Of a stretch of DNA of 7,979 nt, positions 1 to 6,062 are shown in pieces. The position numbers and the translations under genes were made by a program. The DNA lies in NCBI GenBank assembly GCA_037968655.1, contig JBBKVW010000423.1:1-7979 (forward strand), written 5' to 3'. How positions within the stretch are numbered: the stretch's first letter is position 1; every line of letters begins with the position of its first letter. A model generated the notes under the pieces. That model was not told where the DNA came from and made no database searches. It saw only the letters and a program-made list of their open reading frames with translations. This DNA comes from CAISIP01 sp037968655 (GTDB lineage Bacteria > Pseudomonadota > Gammaproteobacteria > Burkholderiales > Burkholderiaceae_C).

Positions 1-125
1 GGCCCTGGAAGATGTTGTCGGTGACGCCTGTGATGCTGGCCAGTTCGCCCTGGTTGACGATCAGGATGTCGACCAGGGCGAACTGGCCAGCATCACAGGC
101 GTCACCGACAACATCTTCCAGGGCC
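1..125. repeat. Perfect 54-bp inverted repeat at the left edge (fold-back chimera)
   Basis: Bases 1-54 are the exact reverse complement of bases 72-125, with a 17-nt spacer (55-71). The right arm is the sense strand of the sugar kinase gene, encoding the QGELASITG stretch. The left arm and spacer are its antisense strand. The reverse complement of 55-71 followed by the right arm reads DILIVNQGE, the sequence expected before this point in ribokinases. In the forward direction the spacer gives the unlikely residues DDQDVD. Bases 1-71 are therefore real gene sequence attached in the wrong orientation. This is the typical product of strand switching in amplification, library preparation or assembly. 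A natural cruciform is unlikely because it would destroy the gene. Confidence 0.93.
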
Positions 126-475
126 TGGCGCAACTGGATGTGCCCGTCGTCGTCGTCACACTGGGTGCACACGGCTGCTGCGCCCGGGCGCAAGGACACT
201 GCCGGGTTCAGCCCGGATTCGCCATTCAGGCAGTCGATACCACCGGGGCCGGCGACACCTTCTGTGGCGTACTGGTAGCCGCACTCGATGGCGGTGCCGA
301 CCTGGGCAACGCACTGCGCCAGGCCAGCGCGGCCTCGGCCCTGGCCTGTACCAGGGCAGGCGCCCAATCGAGCATTCCCGACACCGACCAGGTGCGTGAC
401 TTCCTGGCCAGCCAGGCTGGCACAACAGCAGAACAGGAGTCGCAGCTGCGCAGCTTTTGCGGCCTGCCCGATTGA
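72..475 (+). CDS. PfkB-family sugar kinase, probably ribokinase (3' part only)
   Basis: This is the C-terminal part of a PfkB/ribokinase-family kinase, which transfers phosphate from ATP to a sugar hydroxyl in the cytoplasm. The sequence shows NQGE-like and VVVTLGAHG segments, then the family signature DTTGAGDTFCG (about 237-269), where GAGD forms the anion hole and its Asp is the catalytic base. The C-terminal helix region ends at TGA 473-475. About 134 residues remain of a family usually near 300. The frame stays open back to base 2, but bases 1-71 are an inverted copy, so genuine coding starts at 72. A nucleoside hydrolase gene follows 115 nt downstream on the same strand, which makes ribose a reasonable substrate. 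Other PfkB sugars (fructose, deoxyribose, a nucleoside) cannot be excluded because the N-terminal substrate-binding part is missing. The 476-590 gap shows no clear promoter or terminator. Confidence 0.88.
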
Positions 476-590
476 GTAAGCGCACCAGATGCGGGCGAAC
501 CAGCGCCAGCTGCCGTGCCAGTTGCTTGCAAGCCATACGTCAGGGCGCGCGATACTGACCGCATTGCCACACCTCGAAGAGCCCGAACGC

Positions 591-1586
591 ATGACCCAGT
601 CAAGCAAATTCAAAGTCATCTATGACACCGACCCCGGTGTCGACGACGCCATGGCGCTGTACTTCGCGCTGGCCCATCCGGACATCGACCTGGTCGGAAT
701 CACCACCACCTTTGGCAATGTCAGCGTCGAACAGGCGGCGACCAATGCGCTCTACCTGTGCGAACTGGCCGGCTGCACTGTGCCGGTGACGCTGGGCGTG
801 GCCGTTCCCTGGTGCAAACCGCCGGAGCCGCCGCCGGCGCATATCCACGGCGCCGACGGGCTGGGCAATCTGGGTGCACGCCAGCCGGTCACGCGCCAGC
901 TCGATGCGCGCAGTTCGGCCCAGTTCATCGTCGACATGGCCCGCGCCCAACCAGGCGAAATCGTGCTGGTGGCGGTCGGCCCGCTGGGCAACCTGAGCCT
1001 GGCGCTGATGCTCGAACCCCGGCTGCCGGTGCTGCTGCGCGAAGTCATCATCATGGGCGGCAGCGTGGCCGAGCCCGGCAATGTGTCACCGGTTGCAGAG
1101 GCCAATATCTGGAACGACCCGCATGCCGCCGACCGGGTATTCACCGCCGGCTGGAAACTGACCATGGTGGGGCTGGACGTGACCCACAAGGTGGTGCTGA
1201 CGCTGGCGCAGTTCCAGCGCATCGCACAGCACCATCGCCACATGGCCACCGACACGCTGGCGCAGGCGGTCGACTTCTACAGTCGTTTCTACAGCGGTCT
1301 ATACCAGCATATCGCCAGCGACCCGGGCTGCTTCGCGCATGACCTGCTGGCCTTCATTTATCTGGTGCGGCCCGATTTGTTCACTGTCAACACCAAGGCA
1401 GTGCGGGTTGCCACCGACGGCCTGGCCCAGGGCCAGACCATCATGAATCAGCGCGACTTCATCGATTACCCGCATCCGGGCTGGGAAAAGGACAAGCCAC
1501 GCACCCAGGTCTGCATGCAGGTCGATGCACCCGCCTGCATCGACCTGTTCGAAGAAACCATGATGGGCAACTGGCTGGGCAAATGA
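591..1586 (+). CDS. Nucleoside hydrolase (inosine-uridine preferring type)
   Basis: This is a 331-residue purine/pyrimidine nucleoside N-ribohydrolase that splits ribonucleosides into base and ribose in the cytoplasm. The Ca2+/ribose-binding signature DTDPGVDDA is at residues 12-20; D14, D18 and D19 match D10, D14 and D15 of the Crithidia enzyme. VAVGPLGNLS (127-136) and IIMGGSV (153-159) are conserved core segments. GNVSPVAEANIWNDP (163-177) supplies ribose contacts, and H250-D251 is the C-terminal His-Asp pair (catalytic acid and Ca2+ ligand). The length is normal for the family. I chose ATG 591 because the signature then starts at residue 12 as usual; the open frame reaches back to 489 but encodes nothing family-like there. 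The Shine-Dalgarno is weak (GAAGAG). Subclass and substrate preference cannot be fixed from sequence alone. The upstream ribokinase-type gene could phosphorylate the released ribose. Confidence 0.95.
   Translation: MTQSSKFKVIYDTDPGVDDAMALYFALAHPDIDLVGITTTFGNVSVEQAATNALYLCELAGCTVPVTLGVAVPWCKPPEPPPAHIHGADGLGNLGARQPVTRQLDARSSAQFIVDMARAQPGEIVLVAVGPLGNLSLALMLEPRLPVLLREVIIMGGSVAEPGNVSPVAEANIWNDPHAADRVFTAGWKLTMVGLDVTHKVVLTLAQFQRIAQHHRHMATDTLAQAVDFYSRFYSGLYQHIASDPGCFAHDLLAFIYLVRPDLFTVNTKAVRVATDGLAQGQTIMNQRDFIDYPHPGWEKDKPRTQVCMQVDAPACIDLFEETMMGNWLGK
1518..1547. repeat. 12-bp perfect hairpin inside the nucleoside hydrolase gene
   Basis: CAGGTCGATGCA (1518-1529) and TGCATCGACCTG (1536-1547) are perfect inverted copies with a 6-nt CCCGCC loop. 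It lies in the last codons of the hydrolase, covering QVDAPACIDL, about 40 nt before the stop. No T-tract follows, so it is not a standard intrinsic terminator. The reading frame runs through it and still gives family-like protein, so unlike the window ends it is not a chimeric junction. Its role, if any (mRNA 3' stability, attenuation), is unknown. Confidence 0.6.
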
Positions 1587-1825
1587 TGGCTGGGCTGGCG
1601 CAGGTGCGCTTTGCCATGCGCCGCGCAATTGCATGCTGCCCCGTCAATGCCTTGCATTGATTCGGACGACTGTTCGAATGCGATCAGTGCCTGGCGTTGT
1701 AGCCCGAAGCGCCCTGCGCAATGCCCGGCTGGAGCCGTGTTGGCCGTGTCGGATTTCGGGCCGGCAATTCAATCGCATTGGCAGCTACGTCGCCAACGGC
1801 GTCGGAAATAGCATTGGCACTGGCA
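1587..1825. other. Convergent intergenic region with no clear gene
   Basis: These 239 nt separate the 3' ends of the nucleoside hydrolase (+) and the SHMT-like gene (-). The only compact stem is TCAATGC/GCATTGA with a CTT loop at 1644-1660. It has 7 bp and no T-run, so it is at best a weak bidirectional terminator. The 9-mer GCATTGGCA occurs twice (1775-1783 and 1811-1819). A 50-codon minus-strand frame (1836-1684) overlaps the SHMT-like stop, but nothing supports its being expressed. I see no tRNA, repeat array or mobile element. Confidence 0.5.
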
Positions 1826-3169
1826 TCACAACACATAGTGCAGTCCCTGAAAACCGGCGCGAAAAGCGGTGACGTCCGCCGCGACGCGTTCGGGCTCGTC
1901 GGTCAGCGCGCGCTGGATCAAACTGGCCAGCGCCGGCATGTCACCCGCGTCCATGCCCAGTCGCACGATTTCCGGCACGCCCAGTCGCAAGCCGTTGTTG
2001 TCCCCTTCGACCTCGGCGATGGGTAATCCGATGCCACAGGCAAGTAAATTGGCGCGGCGCAGTCGCTTTGCGGCGTTCTGCCCGCCGCCAAAACGCGCCG
2101 CCTCCAGCGCCAGCTGGTGTGACCGGGTGAATCCGCGCACCTTGGCGTAGACGGGCAAACCCAGCGCGTCCAGCGCCTGCGCCAGTGCCTGGGCCGTGCG
2201 CACCATGGCCTGACCATAGGCCGGCCCGTGGGCTTTCCAGTCCAGCAGGCCAATGGCCAGCGCCGCGACCTTGCCGGCGTCGAAGTTGGCGGTCAGACCT
2301 GGATAAGCGATGGCATCGATGCGTTCCATCATCTGGGCGTCGTTGCTGACGATCAGTCCACCGGGCGGGCCGCCCAAACTCTTGTAGGTGCTCATGGTCA
2401 TCACATGAGCACCTTCGTCCAGCGGTTGCTGCCAGACCTTGCCGGCGATGACACCGCTCTGGTGCGCGGCATCGAACATCAGCTTTGCGCCAACGGAGTC
2501 GGCAATCGCCCGCACCTCGGCCACCGGGTGCCCGAACAGGTTCAGGCTGCCGCCCAGCGTGATCAGTTTGGGTTTGACTTGCCCGGCCAGCGCCCGCAGC
2601 GCATCCACATCGACGGAATAGCCGTCGGCATTGACCGGTGCCGGCACGGTATTGAGCCCGAACCAGCCGGCCGCGCCCTGCGCATGGTGGGTTACGTGCC
2701 CGCCAATCGCTGCCGGCGGTGCAATGATGGTGTCGCCTGCCCTGCAAGTGGCCATAAACACATACAGATTGGCGAGCGCGCCAGAACCTACCCGCACTTC
2801 GGCATAGCGCGCGCCGAACACCTCGGCTGCCAATTCGGCGGCAATCACCTCGATGCGCTCGATCGCCTCCAGCCCCATCTCGTACTTGTCGCCCGGATAG
2901 CCGAGCGAGGCACGCGAGCCAAGGCCGCGCGCCATCATCGCCTCGGCCTTGGGATTCATCACATTGGTGGCCGGGTTCAGGTTGATGCCCTGCACATCAT
3001 GGATCTGGTGGTTCTGCTGTACCAGGGCATCGAGCCATTGCGCGACGGCAGCCACTCCCTCGCCAGCCGTCGCGTCGGCGATGGACTGGACCAGGTCTTC
3101 GCAGGCAGCGGGAACCCAGGGGCGGCGTTGCAGGGTGGCGCTCACCGAGCCTCCATTCTTGGCAGTCAT
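1826..3169 (-). CDS. SHMT-like PLP-dependent enzyme, non-canonical active site
   Basis: This is a 447-residue fold-type I PLP enzyme of the glycine/serine hydroxymethyltransferase family. The Schiff-base lysine is K263 in MSTYKSLGGPPGG, D233 and H236 in FDAAH bind the cofactor, H158 in GGHVTH stacks on PLP, and R395 in GLRLGVPEIVRLG binds the substrate carboxylate. Compared with E. coli GlyA (recalled from memory), Glu57 of YAEGYPG is Leu89 and Tyr55 is Ala87. Tyr65 is Glu97, His228 before the lysine is Tyr262, and Arg235 is Pro269. These changes argue against tetrahydrofolate-dependent serine-glycine exchange. An aldolase, transaldolase or other alpha-carbon reaction is possible, but I cannot name it. 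I chose ATG 3169 because AGAAAGGA lies 9 nt upstream, a strong match to the betaproteobacterial 16S 3' end. ATG 3196 in the same frame adds 9 residues (MTNKKGLVP) and also has an SD-like AGGAAGG. The gene is transcribed alone, divergent from the sulfur operon. Confidence 0.88.
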   Translation of the reverse strand: MTAKNGGSVSATLQRRPWVPAACEDLVQSIADATAGEGVAAVAQWLDALVQQNHQIHDVQGINLNPATNVMNPKAEAMMARGLGSRASLGYPGDKYEMGLEAIERIEVIAAELAAEVFGARYAEVRVGSGALANLYVFMATCRAGDTIIAPPAAIGGHVTHHAQGAAGWFGLNTVPAPVNADGYSVDVDALRALAGQVKPKLITLGGSLNLFGHPVAEVRAIADSVGAKLMFDAAHQSGVIAGKVWQQPLDEGAHVMTMSTYKSLGGPPGGLIVSNDAQMMERIDAIAYPGLTANFDAGKVAALAIGLLDWKAHGPAYGQAMVRTAQALAQALDALGLPVYAKVRGFTRSHQLALEAARFGGGQNAAKRLRRANLLACGIGLPIAEVEGDNNGLRLGVPEIVRLGMDAGDMPALASLIQRALTDEPERVAADVTAFRAGFQGLHYVL

Positions 3170-3178
3170 CGGGACAAG

Positions 3179-3184
3179 TCCTTT
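3179..3184 (-). promoter_or_regulatory. Ribosome binding site deciding the SHMT-like start
   Basis: On the minus strand AAAGGA (within AGAAAGGA) sits 9 nt before ATG 3169. A second SD-like AGGAAGG (plus-strand 3206-3212) sits 9 nt before the in-frame ATG 3196. Both starts are feasible; the first has the longer complement to the anti-SD. Confidence 0.55.
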
Positions 3185-3340
3185 CTTGTTAGTCATATGG
3201 CGAGGCCTTCCTGCCCTGTATTCAGTTGGCTGCGCGCTGCGCTCTGGGCGCCTGGGCCCCGGGGCGGCATCCTGCTGGCCAATGCACGATTCTGCCGCTT
3301 CGGCGAGGCGCCCCGGCGCCCGATGAACCACCGAGCACCA

Positions 3341-3412
3341 ACTTTATATTCAATATTAGATATAACAACATCACATAAATGTAGTTTGCAATATAACGAT
3401 CGGCACATAAAG
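3341..3412. promoter_or_regulatory. AT-rich divergent control region with a 22-bp dyad
   Basis: An AT-rich island stands out sharply from the GC-rich surroundings, between the SHMT-like gene (-) and the transporter gene of the sulfur operon (+). It holds an interrupted palindrome, TTATAT-TC-AATATT-AG-ATATAA (3344-3365), in which 18 of 22 positions pair. A smaller palindrome, ACATAAATGT, lies at 3373-3382. TATAAC at 3392-3397 could be a -10 element for the operon. No good -35 lies 16-18 nt upstream of it, as expected for an activator-dependent promoter. In proteobacteria these genes are usually activated by the LysR-type regulator CysB, so a CysB site is the natural guess; the exact motif is not proven. 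The 3197-3340 stretch is GC-rich leader with GGCGCC repeats and no riboswitch I recognise. Confidence 0.6.
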
Positions 3413-3421
3413 TCTGCGCCT

Positions 3422-4213
3422 ATGCATGACCTGGTGTTCATTCTTGCCGGATTTCTGGTTGGCCTCGTGGTCGGTCTTACCGGCGTTGGCGGCGGCTCGC
3501 TGATGACACCCATCCTGATTTTCTTTTTCGGTGTCAAGCCCATCCTGGCCGTTGGCACCGATCTGTTGTTCGCTGCTGTCACCAAGCTGGGAGGCACCAT
3601 CCACCTGGCGCGCAAGCGCCAGGTGGACTGGTTGGTGGTGCTGCACCTGTCGGCCGGCAGCATTCCGGCGGCTCTCTTGACGCTCTGGCTGCTGCGCCAG
3701 GCCGGGCCCGCCGGTGCCGAGGTGCAGGGCTGGATCACCAGCGGGCTCGGATTCGCGCTTTTGCTGACCGCTGCTGCAACCCTGTACAAGGCCATCCGCG
3801 GCCCGCGGGTGGCCGCAATTACCCGCTCGAGCGACCCGACCCTGGCGGTGCGCCCGCGCCACTGGACCCTGCCGCTGCTGTTCGGCGCCGCCATTGGCGC
3901 GCTGGTGACCCTGACCTCGGTCGGCGCCGGCGCCATAGGTGTCACCGTGCTGCTGCTGCTCTATCCCCTGCTGCCGCTGCCACGCATCGTCGCCGCCGAC
4001 ATTGCCTATGCAGTACCGCTGACCCTGGTTGCCGGCCTGGGCCACGCCAGCATGGGCTCGGTCGACTGGGCGCTGCTGGCCAAGTTGCTGGCCGGTTCGC
4101 TGCCCGGCATCTGGCTCGGCACCCACCTGATGCAGCGCACGCCCGAGCGTGCCGTGCGCGGCCTGCTGTCGCTGTTGCTGGCCTATGCCGGCCTGCGCCT
4201 GATCAGCCTGTAA
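3422..4213 (+). CDS. TauE/SafE (DUF81) family membrane transporter
   Basis: This is a 263-residue inner-membrane protein of the TauE/SafE family, whose members move sulfite, sulfoacetate or other small sulfur anions. It shows the two family half-repeats: GLTGVGGGSLMTP near residues 18-30 and TSVGAGAIGVT near 165-175. Around eight hydrophobic segments are visible, roughly 3-20, 27-48, 68-91, 103-124, 148-168, 169-186, 190-210 and 214-235, plus a C-terminal one near 243-262. I chose ATG 3422 because it places the first membrane helix at the N-terminus as usual. The open frame extends far upstream, but there it crosses the promoter island and is antisense to the SHMT-like gene. No clear Shine-Dalgarno is seen. 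It is the first gene of the sulfur operon, 41 nt before cysI. Homologues next to cysI are thought to take up sulfate or export surplus sulfite; direction and substrate are not shown here. Confidence 0.9.
   Translation: MHDLVFILAGFLVGLVVGLTGVGGGSLMTPILIFFFGVKPILAVGTDLLFAAVTKLGGTIHLARKRQVDWLVVLHLSAGSIPAALLTLWLLRQAGPAGAEVQGWITSGLGFALLLTAAATLYKAIRGPRVAAITRSSDPTLAVRPRHWTLPLLFGAAIGALVTLTSVGAGAIGVTVLLLLYPLLPLPRIVAADIAYAVPLTLVAGLGHASMGSVDWALLAKLLAGSLPGIWLGTHLMQRTPERAVRGLLSLLLAYAGLRLISL
3600..3627. repeat. 12-bp perfect hairpin with GCAA tetraloop inside the transporter gene
   Basis: TCCACCTGGCGC (3600-3611) and GCGCCAGGTGGA (3616-3627) pair perfectly around GCAA, a GNRA-type tetraloop closed by C-G. 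It should be very stable in RNA. It lies in codons for HLARKRQVD, a cytoplasmic loop after the second or third helix, and the protein frame is intact. It begins 178 nt after the start codon. No T-tract follows, so it is not a standard terminator. It could slow ribosomes or polymerase or act as a processing site, but this is speculation. Confidence 0.6.
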
Positions 4214-4254
4214 ACCGATATCGAAAAACAAAGCAATTTCACGCGAGACAGACC

Positions 4255-6060
4255 ATGTACCAATACACCGCCTTCGACCGCCAGTTCGTCCACAGCCGCG
4301 CCGCGCAGTACCGCGACCAGTTGCAGCGCCACCTGGGCGGCAGCCTGTCGGGTGACGACTTCAAGCCACTGCGGCTGCAAAACGGCTGGTATATCCAGCG
4401 TTTCGCGCCGATGCTGCGCGTGGCCGTGCCCTACGGCGAGTTGTCCAGCGCCCAGCTGCGGGTGCTGGCCACGATTGCGCGCGACTACGACCGCAAGGAC
4501 GAGAACGAGCTGGACACCGCCAATCCCGGCCTGAGCGATCTGTCGTCCCTGCCTAGTGGCTATGCCCACTTCACAACCCGCCAGAACGTGCAGTACAACT
4601 GGATTCCGCTGGCGCGCAGTGCCGACGTCATGGACCTGCTGGCCAGCGTCAACATGCACGGCATCCAGACCAGCGGCAACTGCATCCGCAACATCACCAG
4701 CGACGAGCGCGCCGGCATTGCAGAGGACGAGATCGAGGACCCGCGTCCCTACTGCGAGATCCTGCGCCAGTGGAGCACGCTGCACCCCGAGTTCGCCTTT
4801 CTGCCGCGCAAGTTCAAGATCGCCGTCACCGGCGCCATCGAAGACCGCGCTGCGACCGCCTGGCATGACATCGGCCTGCAATTGCAGCGCGCCGACGACG
4901 GCGCGATCGGCTTCAAGGTGCTGGTCGGCGGCGGCATGGGCCGCACGCCGGTGATTGCCAGCACGATCCGCGACTTCCTGCCCTGGAACCAGGTGCTGAA
5001 CTACATCGAAGCCGTGGTGCGGGTCTACAACCGCTGGGGCCGGCGCGACAACCTGTACAAGGCACGCATCAAGATATTGGTCAAGGCCGAACGCGAGCGC
5101 TTCACCCGCGAGGTGGAAGAGGAATACCGCCAGATCGTCGAGATCGATGGCGCGCCGCACACTATCAGCCAGCAGGAGTTCGACCGGGTGGCGGCTTCTT
5201 TCGTCGAGCCGGCACTGGCACAGTCCGCCGCTGCCTCTGACCTGCCCCCGGCAGAAACGTTGTCCGAGCGCGAGGCGCTCGAGTTCGGCCGCTGGCTGCA
5301 GCAGAACGTGGCTGACCACAAGAATCCGGCGCTGCGCGCGGTAACGCTGTCGTTCAAGCGCCTGGGTTTTGCGCCCGGCGACGCCAGCGCCGACCAGCTC
5401 GACGTTGCGGCCGACCTGGCCGAGCGCTTCAGCGCCGGTGAAGTACGGGTCACGCATGACCAGAACCTGGTACTGCCCTGGGTGCGCGCCGAGGCACTGC
5501 CGGCCCTGTGGCAGGCCGCACGCGCGGCAGGCTGGGCACGCTCCAACATTCGCTTGCTGACCGACATGATCGCCTGCCCCGGTGGCGACTTCTGCGCGCT
5601 GGCCAATGCGCGCTCGCTGCCGATTGCCGAAGCCATCACCGCGCGCTACCAGGACATGGACGAGCTGCACGACCTGGGCGAGATCGACCTGCACATCAGC
5701 GGCTGCATCAACTCATGCGGGCACCACCATAGCGGCCACATCGGCATCCTGGGCGTGGACAAGGACGGCCAGGAGTGGTACCAGGTCACGCTGGGCGGCT
5801 CCGACGGCTCTGCCCTGTCGGGCGCCGCGACTCCGGGCAAGGTGATCGGCCCCTCGTTCGCCGCGGCCGAAGTGCCCGATGTGATCGAGGCCGTGCTCGA
5901 CACCTACCGCGTACAACGCGCTTTGTGCGCCAGCGGCCAGCAGGAGAACTTCATCGACACGGTGCGCCGCGTCGGCATCGACCCCTTCAAGCAGGCTGCC
6001 AACGATGTGCGCTCCAGCACCGGCAAGGGCCATGCAACGCGTCAACTCGAGGCAGCCTGA
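4255..6060 (+). CDS. cysI: Sulfite reductase hemoprotein (nitrite/sulfite reductase family)
   Basis: This is a 601-residue siroheme/[4Fe-4S] reductase that takes sulfite to sulfide with six electrons, in the cytoplasm. Two homologous halves are visible. Residues 104-116 (AHFTTRQNVQYNW) are the conserved substrate-side strand. PRKFKIAVTG (184-193) carries the Lys pair that contacts the anion, and GFKVLVGGGMGRTP (219-232) follows. The cluster ligands are C441 and C447 (CPGGDFC) and C484 and C488 (GCINSCG), with nearly the same spacing as C434, C440, C479 and C483 of E. coli CysI. The family includes nitrite reductases that look alike. The assignment to sulfite rests on the neighbours: transporter upstream, DUF934, cysH and cysD downstream. 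No cysJ flavoprotein gene is seen, so the electron donor is unknown (ferredoxin or another partner). ATG 4255 has only a weak SD (GAGA); the upstream gap is 41 nt and the downstream gap 2 nt. Confidence 0.95.
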   Translation: MYQYTAFDRQFVHSRAAQYRDQLQRHLGGSLSGDDFKPLRLQNGWYIQRFAPMLRVAVPYGELSSAQLRVLATIARDYDRKDENELDTANPGLSDLSSLPSGYAHFTTRQNVQYNWIPLARSADVMDLLASVNMHGIQTSGNCIRNITSDERAGIAEDEIEDPRPYCEILRQWSTLHPEFAFLPRKFKIAVTGAIEDRAATAWHDIGLQLQRADDGAIGFKVLVGGGMGRTPVIASTIRDFLPWNQVLNYIEAVVRVYNRWGRRDNLYKARIKILVKAERERFTREVEEEYRQIVEIDGAPHTISQQEFDRVAASFVEPALAQSAAASDLPPAETLSEREALEFGRWLQQNVADHKNPALRAVTLSFKRLGFAPGDASADQLDVAADLAERFSAGEVRVTHDQNLVLPWVRAEALPALWQAARAAGWARSNIRLLTDMIACPGGDFCALANARSLPIAEAITARYQDMDELHDLGEIDLHISGCINSCGHHHSGHIGILGVDKDGQEWYQVTLGGSDGSALSGAATPGKVIGPSFAAAEVPDVIEAVLDTYRVQRALCASGQQENFIDTVRRVGIDPFKQAANDVRSSTGKGHATRQLEAA

Positions 6061-6062
6061 TC

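Noticed and set aside
1..125. End repeats as terminal inverted repeats of a transposon or as a hairpin telomere
   Set aside because: The left and right repeats are unrelated to each other, there is no transposase, and each is an antisense copy of the adjacent housekeeping-type gene with the spacer readable only in reverse.
489..590. Extended N-terminus of the nucleoside hydrolase from 489
   Set aside because: The extra 34 residues are unlike the family, which normally starts about 10 residues before DTDPG.
1644..1660. Intrinsic terminator between the convergent genes
   Set aside because: The stem has only 7 bp with modest GC content, and no T-run follows on either strand.
3197..3340. Glycine or other riboswitch in the leader of the SHMT-like gene
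   Set aside because: A GCCGAAGCGGCA segment on the minus strand recalls part of a glycine aptamer, but the flanking conserved blocks are missing; only GC-rich GGCGCC repeats are seen.
2228..3421. Plus-strand open frame upstream of the transporter, giving a 661-residue fusion
   Set aside because: It is antisense to the well-supported SHMT-like gene and crosses the AT-rich promoter island; the membrane protein is complete when started at 3422.
4183..5694. 503-residue minus-strand open frame opposite cysI
   Set aside because: It is a GC-rich shadow frame of cysI, rich in Gln, Ala, Val and His with no recognisable domain; cysI itself has all family motifs.
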